Positions 6,592-14,117 of a DNA stretch of 16,723 nt are shown here, piece after piece. A program made the translations under genes and the position numbers. This stretch comes from Pseudobutyrivibrio sp. UBA1225 (lineage in GTDB: Bacteria > Bacillota > Clostridia > Lachnospirales > Lachnospiraceae): the NCBI GenBank assembly GCA_002309345.1, contig DBWZ01000009.1, forward strand, positions 5,338 to 22,060, in the 5' to 3' direction. How positions within the stretch are numbered: position 1 is the first letter of the stretch; every line of letters starts with the position of its first letter. The notes beneath the pieces are model-generated. The model saw only the letters and a list, made by a program, of their open reading frames with translations. It made no database searches and was not told the origin of the DNA.

Positions 6592-7395
6592 TCATCTATC
6601 CTTTCCATATAAATAAGTAGCAAAATATATCACCGATGCCACAATCACTATCATAGGCCCTGTTGCCATATCAGTAAAGTAAGATACGAATAGCCCCAGC
6701 ACACCTGAGAAAATGCTAAATATAATGGAAAAGTATGTATACTCTCTAAAGTTCTCTGAAATATTTCTGCTGCTTGCCGCTGGTAAGATTAACAGCGCAT
6801 TAATAAGAAGTATTCCCACCCACTTAATTGAGAGCATAACCAAAAGTGCAATGAGCACAGCGAATGCGTCCTCCATCACTCTCACGGAAATACTACGACT
6901 CTTTGCCAAAGTGGCATGGATGCTAATAGCTGTCAATCTGTTGATGCTCACGCACCAGAAAACTAAAATCACAGCAAACAAAACAATCAACTGGATAATC
7001 TCTGCAGGTGTAATAGATAAAATATCACCCACCAAAATTGCTGAATAATTGCTAAAGCTTCCGCCCCGAGACAAAATAGCAAGACCAAGAGCTGTAGCGC
7101 AGCTAGCAAACACAGAAATCAGCGTGTCTGATGAGCTAAGCCCCTTCCTTGAAATATAATTAAGAAGCAATGCAAAGCAAACTCCAAATATAATCATGGA
7201 TATTGTGGTATTTCCGATTCCAACAATCACTCCAGCAGCAATGCCTGTTAGAGCCGAATGCCCCAAAGCATCACTGAAATACGCCATCCTCTTTTGAACA
7301 ATCATTGTGCCAACCATGCCAAACAATGGTGATATCAATAAAATGGCTATTGTTGCGCGGATCATGAAGGTGTAACTGAACATTTCTTTAATCAT
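6592..7395 (-). CDS. znuB: Zinc-type ABC transporter permease
   Basis: A 267-residue ABC-3 family inner-membrane permease, almost wholly hydrophobic with about seven or eight membrane segments. Family features include SPLFGMVGTMIVQKRMAYFSDALGHSALTGIA near the N-terminus and KWVGILLINALLILPAASSR in the C-terminal third. The latter is the loop-helix region that contacts the ATPase. The ATG overlaps the end of the ATPase gene by 8 bp and follows GGAGGTG, so the two are translationally coupled. It is the last gene of the clpP-to-znuB run and ends before the bidirectional terminator. Zinc rather than manganese is inferred from the binding protein's three histidine ligands. AdcB is the equivalent name in other Firmicutes. 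Confidence 0.92.
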   Translation of the reverse strand: MIKEMFSYTFMIRATIAILLISPLFGMVGTMIVQKRMAYFSDALGHSALTGIAAGVIVGIGNTTISMIIFGVCFALLLNYISRKGLSSSDTLISVFASCATALGLAILSRGGSFSNYSAILVGDILSITPAEIIQLIVLFAVILVFWCVSINRLTAISIHATLAKSRSISVRVMEDAFAVLIALLVMLSIKWVGILLINALLILPAASSRNISENFREYTYFSIIFSIFSGVLGLFVSYFTDMATGPMIVIVASVIYFATYLYGKDR

Positions 7396-8164
7396 TGCTC
7401 TTCACCTCCGAATCTACCACTGCCCCTTTGCCAAAGACACTTTTGAAAGCCTCAGTCTCGTACACAAGCTTTGGTCGGCCTGCGGCTGTGACAGTTTTAT
7501 CTATTAAAATTACGTTATCGGCGTACTTATAAACATAATCCAAATCATGACTCACAAGAATGATTGCCAAATCGTGTGATTCTTTCAGATAAGCCATCTT
7601 TTCATAGAAGGCATCCATTCCGTTTTTGTCCACTCCAGATACAGGCTCATCTAATAATAGAAGGTTTGGCGTATCGTGGACTGCCATAGCAAGAAGAACT
7701 CGCTGAAGCTGTCCCCCTGACAATGTGCCAACAGGCTTATCAATAAGCTCTGCCACATCAAACTCATCTAAAGCCTCCTTAACATGCTCGTACTCTTTCT
7801 TGCTTTTGAACAATATAGGCAGCTTGCCTGTAAAAGACTGGAACAAATCGTACACTGAAAGAGGTGTATTTCTATCAATATTAATAGCCTGTGGAACATA
7901 GCCTATCTTGAGTCCACCCTGCATGTTCAGATTCATCTTGTTCTTAAACTGGATTTCCCCAGTGTAAGGAACCTCGCCAAGGATAGCTCGCACCAAGGTG
8001 GATTTGCCTGCACCATTTCTTCCTACAATTGCAGTCATCTGACCGCAGTGCACATGCAGATTGATTCCTTCTAGGACGCGCTGGTCGCCGAAGGCTACGC
8101 CTAAGTCTATGAATTTAATACAGTGGAAACCACATGGGATGATTTTTTTCATATTTTCCCTCAT
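7388..8164 (-). CDS. znuC: Zinc-type ABC transporter ATP-binding subunit
   Basis: The 258-residue ATPase of the metal importer. Walker A is GRNGAGKST at 48-56, the signature LSGGQ is at 148-152, Walker B is LLLLDEP with D172 and E173, and the switch histidine is in VSHD near 206. There are three possible starts. The ATG at 8176 lies inside the repeat element. Those at 8164 (MREN) and 8152 (MKKI) each have a GAGGG-type site four bases upstream. I chose 8164, whose site GAGGGG is supplied by the end of the repeat element, but 8152 is nearly as good. The N-terminus has an unusual CGFHC (11-15). It is separated from znuA by the 227-bp structured element, whereas most such operons have these genes almost touching. 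Confidence 0.93.
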   Translation of the reverse strand: MRENMKKIIPCGFHCIKFIDLGVAFGDQRVLEGINLHVHCGQMTAIVGRNGAGKSTLVRAILGEVPYTGEIQFKNKMNLNMQGGLKIGYVPQAINIDRNTPLSVYDLFQSFTGKLPILFKSKKEYEHVKEALDEFDVAELIDKPVGTLSGGQLQRVLLAMAVHDTPNLLLLDEPVSGVDKNGMDAFYEKMAYLKESHDLAIILVSHDLDYVYKYADNVILIDKTVTAAGRPKLVYETEAFKSVFGKGAVVDSEVKSND

Positions 8165-8168
8165 AAAT

Positions 8169-8395
8169 CCCCTCATCCGGCGCCTACGGCGCCACCTTCC
8201 CCCCAGGGGGAAGGCACAAATATGGCTTTCCCTAGGGATGGTAAATAAGATTCAGTCTCGTAGCCCCAGGGGGAAGGCACAAATATGGCTTCCCCTAGGG
8301 ATGGTAAATAAGATTCAGTCTCGTAGCCCAGGGGGAAGGCACAAATATGGCTTCCCCTAGGGGGGAAGCTGTCACCGAAGGTGACTGATGAGGGG
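8169..8395. mobile_element. Structured MITE-like repeat element with inverted ends
   Basis: The element runs from CCCCTCATCCGG to its inverted partner CTGATGAGGGG. The ends are about 34 bp imperfect inverted repeats, and each carries its own hairpin: GGCGCC-TAC-GGCGCC (8179-8193) and GTCACC-GAA-GGTGAC (8371-8385). Between them lies a 62-63 bp unit repeated about two and a half times. I associate such CCCCTCATC...GGGGGAAG repeats with intergenic elements of gut Clostridia. It encodes no transposase and no clear target duplication is visible. It fills the space between the znuA stop codon, which it directly abuts, and the znuC start. A half copy is present at 14072-14115. Confidence 0.75.
8205..8360. 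repeat. 62-63 bp tandem repeat inside the element
   Basis: Units begin at 8205, 8268 and 8330 with AGGGGGAAGGCACAAATATG. The first two units are complete (63 and 62 bp) and the third is partial. In each unit the AGGGGGAAG and the CTTCCCCT or CTTTCCCT about ten bases later can pair, so the whole stretch would fold into a row of hairpins in RNA. The near identity of the copies suggests recent expansion. Confidence 0.8.
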
Positions 8396-9277
8396 TTATA
8401 ATACATTTTTTATATTCGCATAATTCTTATTTAATATAGATATGTAATCCATATCGCTATAGTCGCCGTGAACCAATGTCTCCAAGTAAACCACCTTGGC
8501 ATCGGTCTGCTCGGTTATGAGCTTGCCCATAGCATTGCCGTAGTCGTACTCGGCGAAAACCACCTTGACATTTTCGTCTTGGACAATGGCAATGAAATCT
8601 CGCACTTCGCCTGCGCTGACCTGGCGCTCTTCGTCCAAATCCATGTCAGCCACAACATTGGCGCCTAAGGAATCAGCGGTGTACTCAAAGGCTTCGTGAA
8701 GGATTGCCACGTTGGCTCCTGCCAAGTCTTCATCGAGCCCTTGCTTATCCACTCGACCTGCTACGATATTGCAATATCTTTCAGCAGATTCCTGATAAGT
8801 TGCTGCATTTCCAGAATCTATTTTAGATAAACCAGCCGCAATGTTTTTAACCTGAGCCTGATATAAATCTTCGGACATCCAAACATGGCTGTTTTCTACA
8901 TCGAGGCCTTCTGATGAATCTATAATAGGAAGCTTTGGATACGCTTTTACCACATCCTCCAAATATCCTTCCATGCCAGCACCGTTGATTACAAGCACAT
9001 CAGCCTTGGACAAATTCTTCATATCCTCGGTGGTGAGTGTGTAATCGTGAAGGCATCCCGTAGAAGGCTGAGATAGGTTTTGAACCATGACGCCATCTGC
9101 ATCCTTAGCCACGTTTAGTGTAGCAAGATAGGTAGGATTACAGCTTGTCATTACAAGAAGCTCTTTGGACGGAGCTTCTTTTGTATTTTGTTTTACATAA
9201 AAATAAGTGCCGCAGGTGCTCACCACAGTAATAGAGACGAGCATGAGCAGCACAAATAATATTTTGTTTTTTTTCAT
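8396..9277 (-). CDS. znuA: Zinc-type ABC transporter substrate-binding lipoprotein
   Basis: A 293-residue cluster A-I metal-binding protein. It has a short basic start, a hydrophobic segment at 6-20 and Cys22 as probable lipidation site (VVSTC), so it is likely anchored outside the membrane. Metal ligands can be assigned as H77 (LHDY), H131 (SHVWM) and H194 (LHEAF), with E266 or H270 as the fourth. Histidine at the third position is typical of zinc carriers, whereas manganese carriers have glutamate there. The usual histidine-rich loop near the first ligand is absent. The ATG lies two bases past the engB stop and has no good ribosome site, which suggests translational coupling to engB. The stop codon TAA is the first triplet next to the repeat element. 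No Zur-type operator is obvious. Confidence 0.92.
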   Translation of the reverse strand: MKKNKILFVLLMLVSITVVSTCGTYFYVKQNTKEAPSKELLVMTSCNPTYLATLNVAKDADGVMVQNLSQPSTGCLHDYTLTTEDMKNLSKADVLVINGAGMEGYLEDVVKAYPKLPIIDSSEGLDVENSHVWMSEDLYQAQVKNIAAGLSKIDSGNAATYQESAERYCNIVAGRVDKQGLDEDLAGANVAILHEAFEYTADSLGANVVADMDLDEERQVSAGEVRDFIAIVQDENVKVVFAEYDYGNAMGKLITEQTDAKVVYLETLVHGDYSDMDYISILNKNYANIKNVL

Positions 9278-9279
9278 AA

Positions 9280-9900
9280 TTAATCTAGGTCGTCTACATC
9301 TAAGAGACTGGCTTCGTTTTCTATAACTTGATCTAGGAAATCTTGAATCGTATCAAGCCCCTGCTTGGTCTGGGAAGAAAAAGGAACGATGATGGTATCC
9401 TTGCTAGCCCCCAAGCTCTCACGCAAGATTTTGATGTGCTTGTCCAACTGGCTTCGCTTGATTTTGTCCGCCTTGGTGGCGATGACGATTGGGTCGTAGC
9501 CAACATAATCCATCCATTCAAACATCTGCTTGTCGTTGGCCGATGGAGCATGGCGTATGTCTACAAGCAAGAACACTGCACGAATCATATCTGAGGTGTT
9601 GAGATAGGTTTCTATCATCTTGCCCCACTTTTCGCGTTCTTTTTCAGAGGCCTTTGCAAAGCCGTAGCCAGGAAGGTCCACAACATAAATTTCATCGTTG
9701 ATATTGTAGAAATTTATCGTCTGTGTCTTTCCTGGCTGAGCTGATACTCTAGCCAATGATTTACGATTCATGACTGCGTTTATGAGTGATGACTTGCCTA
9801 CATTGGACTTGCCTGCAAAAGCAACCTCAGGAAGGTCGTTTTTAGGAAGTGTAGATGTAGGCCCGCACACTGTTTCAAGATTACATGATCTTATGACCAT
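9280..9900 (-). CDS. engB: Ribosome biogenesis GTPase EngB/YsxC
   Basis: A 206-residue TRAFAC GTPase needed for late assembly of the 50S subunit. G1 is GKSNVGKS at 30-37, the G2 threonine lies in GKTQTINF at 57-64, G3 is DLPGYG at 75-80, G4 is TKAD at 142-145, and G5 is the SSQ region near 174-176. The length is normal for the family. Its ATG overlaps the clpX stop codon by one base (TAATG), so translation is coupled to clpX. In many clostridia lon sits between clpX and this gene; here it does not. The acidic C-terminus (LLDVDDLD) is common in the family. Very secure. Confidence 0.96.
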   Translation of the reverse strand: MVIRSCNLETVCGPTSTLPKNDLPEVAFAGKSNVGKSSLINAVMNRKSLARVSAQPGKTQTINFYNINDEIYVVDLPGYGFAKASEKEREKWGKMIETYLNTSDMIRAVFLLVDIRHAPSANDKQMFEWMDYVGYDPIVIATKADKIKRSQLDKHIKILRESLGASKDTIIVPFSSQTKQGLDTIQDFLDQVIENEASLLDVDDLD

Positions 9901-11186
9901 TATGCACTCTTTTCCTTTTTGTCGTCGATTGATACAACGCCTGTCTCTTCATCATTTTTCTCAACGAGAAGCAAGTTGTTATCAACCATTTCCTTAGTAA
10001 CTGTAATTTCTGTAATCGACTCGTCAGAAGGAACATGGTACATGTTGTCCATCATTACGCTTTCTACGATAGCGCGAAGACCACGGGCACCTGTCTTTCT
10101 TTCGATAGATTTCTTGGCGATTTCTCTAAGTGCATCCTCCTCGAATTCAAGCTTAACGCCATCCATCTTGAATAATGCCTGATACTGCTTGGTAAGAGAA
10201 TTCTTTGGCTCACGAAGAATACGAATCATGTCGTCCTCTGTAAGCTCGTTAAGAGAAACATTGATTGGCACACGACCGATAAATTCAGGAATCAAGCCAT
10301 ACTTGATGAAGTCCTGTGGAAGTGCCTGCTGTAAAAGCTCATCAACCTTTCTGTTATTTTTATCTTTGACATCAGCGCCAAAACCGATAGCCGAACTATC
10401 TGTCCGCTGTGAGATAATCTTTTCGAGACCTTCGAAAGCACCACCGCAAATGAATAAGATATTTTTGGTGTCGATTGCGATCGTCTCTTGCTGTGGATGC
10501 TTACGTCCGCCCTGTGGTGGAACGTTTGCAACTGTACCCTCGATAATCTTGAGAAGTGCCTGCTGCACGCCCTCACCAGATACATCTCTAGTGATTGATA
10601 CGTTCTCGGATTTCTTGGTAATCTTATCTATCTCATCAATATAAACAATACCTATTTCTGCCTTTTTGATATCAAAATCAGCTGCCTGAATAAGCTTGAG
10701 AAGAATGTTTTCTACATCTTCACCAACGTAACCAGCCTCAGTAAGAGTTGTTGCATCTGCAATAGCAAAAGGAACACCCAAAACTCTAGCCAATGTCTGC
10801 GCCAAAAGTGTCTTACCAGAACCAGTTGGTCCAAGCATAAGAACGTTACTCTTTTGGAGTTCTACATCGATATCCTCTGGATTTGCCATAATACGCTTGT
10901 AGTGATTGTAGACAGCAACTGAAAGGACCTTTTTGGCCTCATCCTGACCAATAACATACTGGTCGAGGAAAGACTTCATGTCCTCTGGCTTTTGAAGATT
11001 AATCTCGATTGAATCTGCATCAGCAGCAGGAGCAAAGTCCTCAAGCTCTTCGAGAATGATCTCCTGACAAATGTCAACGCACTCGTCACATATAAACGCT
11101 CCGTTTGGTCCAGCGATAAGTTTACGAACCTGGTTTTGTGTCTTTCCGCAGAAAGAGCAGCGGATTCTATCATCGTTTCTTGCCAT
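9900..11186 (-). CDS. clpX: ATP-dependent Clp protease ATP-binding subunit ClpX
   Basis: A 428-residue AAA+ unfoldase that recognises tagged substrates and feeds them to ClpP. The N-terminal zinc-binding domain has C10, C13, C33 and C36. Walker A is GPTGSGKT at 119-126 and Walker B is IDEID with D184 and E185. The pore loop is GYVGED at 152-157 and the RKH loop is at 228-230. The IGF tripeptide that docks on ClpP is at 267-269. An in-frame TTG lies upstream at 11201, but the ATG at 11186 is placed just after GAGG and gives the usual MAR(N/S)DD start. It lies 50 bp after clpP and overlaps engB by one base. Length and motifs are all standard. Confidence 0.98.
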   Translation of the reverse strand: MARNDDRIRCSFCGKTQNQVRKLIAGPNGAFICDECVDICQEIILEELEDFAPAADADSIEINLQKPEDMKSFLDQYVIGQDEAKKVLSVAVYNHYKRIMANPEDIDVELQKSNVLMLGPTGSGKTLLAQTLARVLGVPFAIADATTLTEAGYVGEDVENILLKLIQAADFDIKKAEIGIVYIDEIDKITKKSENVSITRDVSGEGVQQALLKIIEGTVANVPPQGGRKHPQQETIAIDTKNILFICGGAFEGLEKIISQRTDSSAIGFGADVKDKNNRKVDELLQQALPQDFIKYGLIPEFIGRVPINVSLNELTEDDMIRILREPKNSLTKQYQALFKMDGVKLEFEEDALREIAKKSIERKTGARGLRAIVESVMMDNMYHVPSDESITEITVTKEMVDNNLLLVEKNDEETGVVSIDDKKEKSA

Positions 11187-11236
11187 AATTACCTCATTCA
11201 ATAATTGAAAACTTTAAACGTCAATTTATATATCGG

Positions 11237-11824
11237 CTATTTTGCCTTTTTTGTAATGATCTCGTCGATGAGACCATAATCAAGAGCTTCTTGAGCATCT
11301 AACCAGTGGTCACGCTCTGTATCTAAGCACACCTGCTCATAAGGCTTGCCAGTGTTTTCTGCCAACATACGGTTTAACTTTTCTCTAGTTTTTAAGATGT
11401 TCTTAGCAGCAATTTCGATTTCGGTAGCCTGACCCTTTGCTCCGCCAAGTGGCTGATGAATCATGACCTCTGAATTTGGAAGTGCGAAACGCTTGCCCTT
11501 CTGACCACCTGCAAGAAGGAATGCTCCCATTGATGCTGCCATACCAACGCAGATTGTAGAAACATCACACTTGATGTACTGCATTGTATCGTAGATAGCC
11601 ATACCAGCAGTAACACTACCGCCTGGGCTGTTGATGTAAAGATGAATGTCCTTACTTGGATCTTCTGATTCGAGGAAAAGAAGCTGTGCTACTGTAAGAG
11701 ATGCTGTTGTCTCGTTGACCTCTTCACCAAGAAATACGATACGATCCTTTAAAAGTCTTGAGTAGATATCATATGAACGCTCGCCTCGAGAGTTCTGTTC
11801 GATGACGTAAGGAATTGTTGCCAT
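11237..11824 (-). CDS. clpP: ATP-dependent Clp protease proteolytic subunit
   Basis: A 195-residue serine peptidase that forms the double heptameric chamber paired with ClpX. The catalytic triad is S98 (GMAASMG), H123 (MIHQPLGG) and D172 (ERDHW). The family segment YINSPGGSVTAGMAIYDTMQ lies at 63-82. The start at 11824 follows AGGAGG. The gene has its own likely promoter at 11893-11921 and a hairpin in its leader, and no CtsR-type operator (repeated GGTCAAA) is visible, unlike many bacilli. The upstream trigger factor and downstream clpX are its usual partners. Confidence 0.98.
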   Translation of the reverse strand: MATIPYVIEQNSRGERSYDIYSRLLKDRIVFLGEEVNETTASLTVAQLLFLESEDPSKDIHLYINSPGGSVTAGMAIYDTMQYIKCDVSTICVGMAASMGAFLLAGGQKGKRFALPNSEVMIHQPLGGAKGQATEIEIAAKNILKTREKLNRMLAENTGKPYEQVCLDTERDHWLDAQEALDYGLIDEIITKKAK

Positions 11825-11849
11825 TTTAGTCCTCCTAATGTGTTTTAAT

Positions 11850-11876
11850 AAAGCCCGAGCGAATCGCCCAGGCTTT
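11850..11876. other. Stable hairpin in the clpP leader
   Basis: Twelve base pairs including two G-T pairs on the minus strand, with the loop ATT. It is only weakly T-rich after the stem on the minus strand (TTTATTAAAA) but is followed by TTTCTTTTTAATTTATTTT on the plus strand. It lies between the predicted clpP start of transcription and the ribosome site, so on clpP mRNA it is a leader hairpin. On the plus strand it would stop antisense transcripts running toward tig. Confidence 0.6.
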
Positions 11877-11892
11877 CTTTTTAATTTATTTT

Positions 11893-11921
11893 ATTATACG
11901 TGTTTTGTGGACCGCTGTCCT
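11893..11921 (-). promoter_or_regulatory. Candidate sigma-A promoter of clpP-clpX operon
   Basis: Minus strand AGGACA (11916-11921), 17 bases, TATAAT (11893-11898). The -10 is a perfect consensus. A short GGACAGCGGTCC inverted repeat (11909-11920) overlaps the -35. The predicted start near 11886 gives a leader of about 60 nt. Confidence 0.65.
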
Positions 11922-11930
11922 TAATTTTAC

Positions 11931-11952
11931 AAAAAGTTAATAATTATTTAAC
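11931..11952 (-). terminator. Weak AT-rich terminator candidate after tig
   Basis: GTTAA...TTAAC with a seven-base loop, followed by TTTTT on the minus strand, about 30 bases past the tig stop. The stem has one G-C pair only, so read-through into clpP is likely. Confidence 0.35.
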
Positions 11953-11981
11953 CAATAAGACTAATCTGTGATTGCCTTTTA

Positions 11982-13439
11982 TTATTCTGCATCAGCTTTC
12001 TTTGTTGTCTTTTTAGCAGTAGTTTTCTTTGCTGGCTTTTCTTCAGAATCAGCAGCTTTCTTTGTAGTAGTCTTTTTAGCTGTAGTTTTCTTAGCTGTTG
12101 TCTTCTTTTCTGCTTTTGCGTCAGCATCGTCAGCTGCCTTCTTTGTTGTCTTTCTAGCAGCTTCCTTTGCATTGTCCATGATAAGCTGGATAGCCTTTTC
12201 GATAGCGATATCCTTCTTCATAGATTCCTTTTCGTTGTCGCCAACAAGATTCTTGATTTGATCAAGCTCCATGCCGTACTGCTTTGACATTTCCTCGAGC
12301 TTAGCCTCGATATCAGCATCTGAAGCTTCGATCTTTTCAACCTTAACGATTTCTTCAAGTACAAGTGAAGACTGTGTACGTGCAAGTGCGTCTGGACGAA
12401 CCTGCTCACGGAATGCTTCCATTGTCATGCCAGTAAACTGCATGTACTGCTGAAGTGAAAGACCCTGCTGTGCCATGTTGTTAGCAAAATCGTTAATCAT
12501 GTTTTCTACTTGATAATCAACCATTGCATCTGGGATTTCCATCTTAGAAGCCTCAACAACCTTTGCGATTGCTTCGTCTTCCTGTGCACGACGTCCTTCA
12601 GCCTTTTTATTGTTCTCAAGACGTTCCTTAACAGAAGCCTTGTACTCTTCTACTGTTTCGAACTCTGTTGTATCTGCAACATACTCGTCATCAAGCTTTG
12701 GAATATCCTTGCCCTTAACCTCGTGGATGTGGCACTTGAATGTAGCTGCCTTGCCTGCAAGATCCTCTGCCTGATAGTTCTCTGGGAATGTAACCTCAAC
12801 ATCAACATCCTCACCAGCCTTGTGACCGATAAGCTGATCTTCGAAACCAGGGATGAATGAACCTGAACCAAGCTCAAGATCGTAGTTCTCGCCCTTGCCG
12901 CCTTCGAATGCTACACCATCAATGAAGCCTTCGAAATCGATAACTGTTGTGTCGCCCTTTGCTGCCTTGCCTGTCTTAGTAACTGTACGAGCAGCTCTCT
13001 CAAGCTCTGCCTTAATAGAATTGTTAACTTCTGTAGCTGTAACCTTTGAATCAACCTTAGAAATAGAAACACCCTTGTACTTGCCAAGCTTAACCTCTGG
13101 CTTAACTGCAACAGTAGCTGTATATATGAAATCTTTACCCTTTTCAAGCTGAGTGATATCAACCTGTGGCTGTGAAACGATATCAAGCTTTGACTCATCA
13201 TAAGCCTGTGGGTATGTTTCCTGCATGATGATGTTTGCAGCGTCCTCATAGAAAATCTCTGCACCATACATCTTCTCGATCATGTGCTGAGGAACCTTGC
13301 CCTTTCTAAAGCCAGGAACAGAAATGCTGCCCTTCTGCTTGTTGTATGCTTTTGTAATAGCCTTTTCGAGCTCAGCTGCGTCAACTGTGACTGTAAGCTT
13401 TGCCATGTTCTTCTCAAGATTTTCTACCTGTACGTTCAT
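11982..13439 (-). CDS. tig: Trigger factor with lysine-rich C-terminal extension
   Basis: Ribosome-bound chaperone and prolyl isomerase that meets nascent chains at the tunnel exit. The ribosome-docking signature GFRKGKVP lies at 43-50, the FKBP-type isomerase domain at about 161-243, and the helical chaperone arms end near 427. The family is usually about 430 residues; this one has 485. The extra tail of about 58 residues is made of (A)KKTT-type repeats (AEKKTTAKKTTAKKTTTKK, then KPAKKTTAKKTTKK) broken by short acidic pieces. This composition resembles histone H1-like or HU-type tails. The gene is continuous with no frameshift, and the ATG at 13439 follows GGAGG at 11 bases. A consensus promoter lies 120 bp upstream, and clpP-clpX follow as usual. 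Confidence 0.96.
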   Translation of the reverse strand: MNVQVENLEKNMAKLTVTVDAAELEKAITKAYNKQKGSISVPGFRKGKVPQHMIEKMYGAEIFYEDAANIIMQETYPQAYDESKLDIVSQPQVDITQLEKGKDFIYTATVAVKPEVKLGKYKGVSISKVDSKVTATEVNNSIKAELERAARTVTKTGKAAKGDTTVIDFEGFIDGVAFEGGKGENYDLELGSGSFIPGFEDQLIGHKAGEDVDVEVTFPENYQAEDLAGKAATFKCHIHEVKGKDIPKLDDEYVADTTEFETVEEYKASVKERLENNKKAEGRRAQEDEAIAKVVEASKMEIPDAMVDYQVENMINDFANNMAQQGLSLQQYMQFTGMTMEAFREQVRPDALARTQSSLVLEEIVKVEKIEASDADIEAKLEEMSKQYGMELDQIKNLVGDNEKESMKKDIAIEKAIQLIMDNAKEAARKTTKKAADDADAKAEKKTTAKKTTAKKTTTKKAADSEEKPAKKTTAKKTTKKADAE

Positions 13440-13563
13440 TTATTTTTATTCCTCCTCTAAAATATCTTAATATCAGGTAAAATCAAGCAGATGCTCTCGA
13501 CTCCAAATGCTAATTAAGGAACATCTGACTTTCTTTTAATTATCTGTCACCATAGACTGAAAA

Positions 13564-13592
13564 ATTATATCAAAACTATTCTTCATTTTCAA
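13564..13592 (-). promoter_or_regulatory. Near-consensus sigma-A promoter of tig
   Basis: Minus strand TTGAAA (13587-13592), 17 bases ending in TGA, TATAAT (13564-13569). The -35 is inside the last codons of rpiB. The predicted leader of about 118 nt contains an inverted repeat CAGATG (13522-13527 with 13488-13493). This is one of the strongest promoter matches in the window. Confidence 0.8.
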
Positions 13593-14022
13593 TAGCGGAA
13601 ATCATATCGATTCTAATCTGATGACGGCCGCCACCCTCGAATTCTGACTCAAGGAAACTCTTAACAATGTCCTTTGCAAGCTCTGCTCCAACAATCCTTG
13701 CACCAAAGGCAATCATGTTGGCATTGTTGTGTTGACGAATCAAACGTGCTGTTGTTGCCTCTGAACATACGCCGCATCGAATTCCCTTGATTTTGTTGGC
13801 TGCAAGGGATATACCTACGCCTGTGCCGCATATGAGCACACCTAAATCAACCACACCTGATGCAACCATTCTAGCCGCCTTTGCGCCGTACTCTGGATAG
13901 TGGCAGCTTTCGTTTGAATCTGTACCGATGTTGATTACCTCGTGACCGAGGCTCTCTATGTACTCCTTAACCTCCTGTTTTAGCTCTACTGCTGCGTGAT
14001 CATTTGCAATTACAATTTTCAT
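13576..14022 (-). CDS. rpiB: Ribose-5-phosphate isomerase B / LacAB-type sugar isomerase
   Basis: A 148-residue enzyme interconverting ribose 5-phosphate and ribulose 5-phosphate in the non-oxidative pentose phosphate pathway. Visible family motifs are ANDHAA at 6-11, ICGTGVGISLAANK at 64-77 with catalytic Cys65, and RQHNNANM at 96-103 with His98. RpiB is the best fit on length and motifs, though related galactose-6-phosphate isomerase subunits share the fold. Longer in-frame starts reach to 14079 but pass through the half repeat element; the ATG at 14022 follows GGAGA and gives the normal N-terminus MKIVIANDHA. Its 3' end contains the -35 of the tig promoter. Confidence 0.95.
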   Translation of the reverse strand: MKIVIANDHAAVELKQEVKEYIESLGHEVINIGTDSNESCHYPEYGAKAARMVASGVVDLGVLICGTGVGISLAANKIKGIRCGVCSEATTARLIRQHNNANMIAFGARIVGAELAKDIVKSFLESEFEGGGRHQIRIDMISAIENEE

Positions 14023-14071
14023 GTCGTTCTCCTTTGCCAATACATTTCGATTTCCGCATCCGCGGATGTTT

Positions 14072-14115
14072 CCCTTCATCCGGTCCTTCGGATCACCTTC
14101 ACTCAGGGAGAAGGC
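14072..14115. repeat. Half copy of the structured repeat element
   Basis: CCCTTCATCCGG...CACCTTC...CAGGGAGAAGGC aligns with the left end of the element at 8169-8215 (CCCCTCATCCGG...CACCTTC...CAGGGGGAAGGC). It keeps a hairpin (ATCCG with CGGAT, 14078-14093) but has different stem bases, so pairing is conserved rather than sequence. The rest of the element is missing. Like the full copy it begins within a few bases of the upstream gene's stop codon and lies just ahead of the next start. A perfect CATCCGCGGATG palindrome (14057-14068) follows. Confidence 0.65.
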
Positions 14116-14117
14116 TA

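Noticed and set aside
6535..6607. A 21-codon acidic frame (MERIDDITSEELDVIEAIEIE) overlapping the znuB end on the minus strand
   Set aside because: No ribosome site and very short. It could be a frameshifted old C-terminus of znuB, but znuB already has normal length.
8061..8360. A 99-codon plus-strand frame through znuC and the repeat element
   Set aside because: It is antisense to znuC at one end and consists of repeat units at the other; no start signal or protein-like composition.
8161..8403. Target-site duplication around the repeat element
   Set aside because: Both flanks are AT-rich (ATAAAT and TTATAAT) but no exact direct repeat adjoins the ends.
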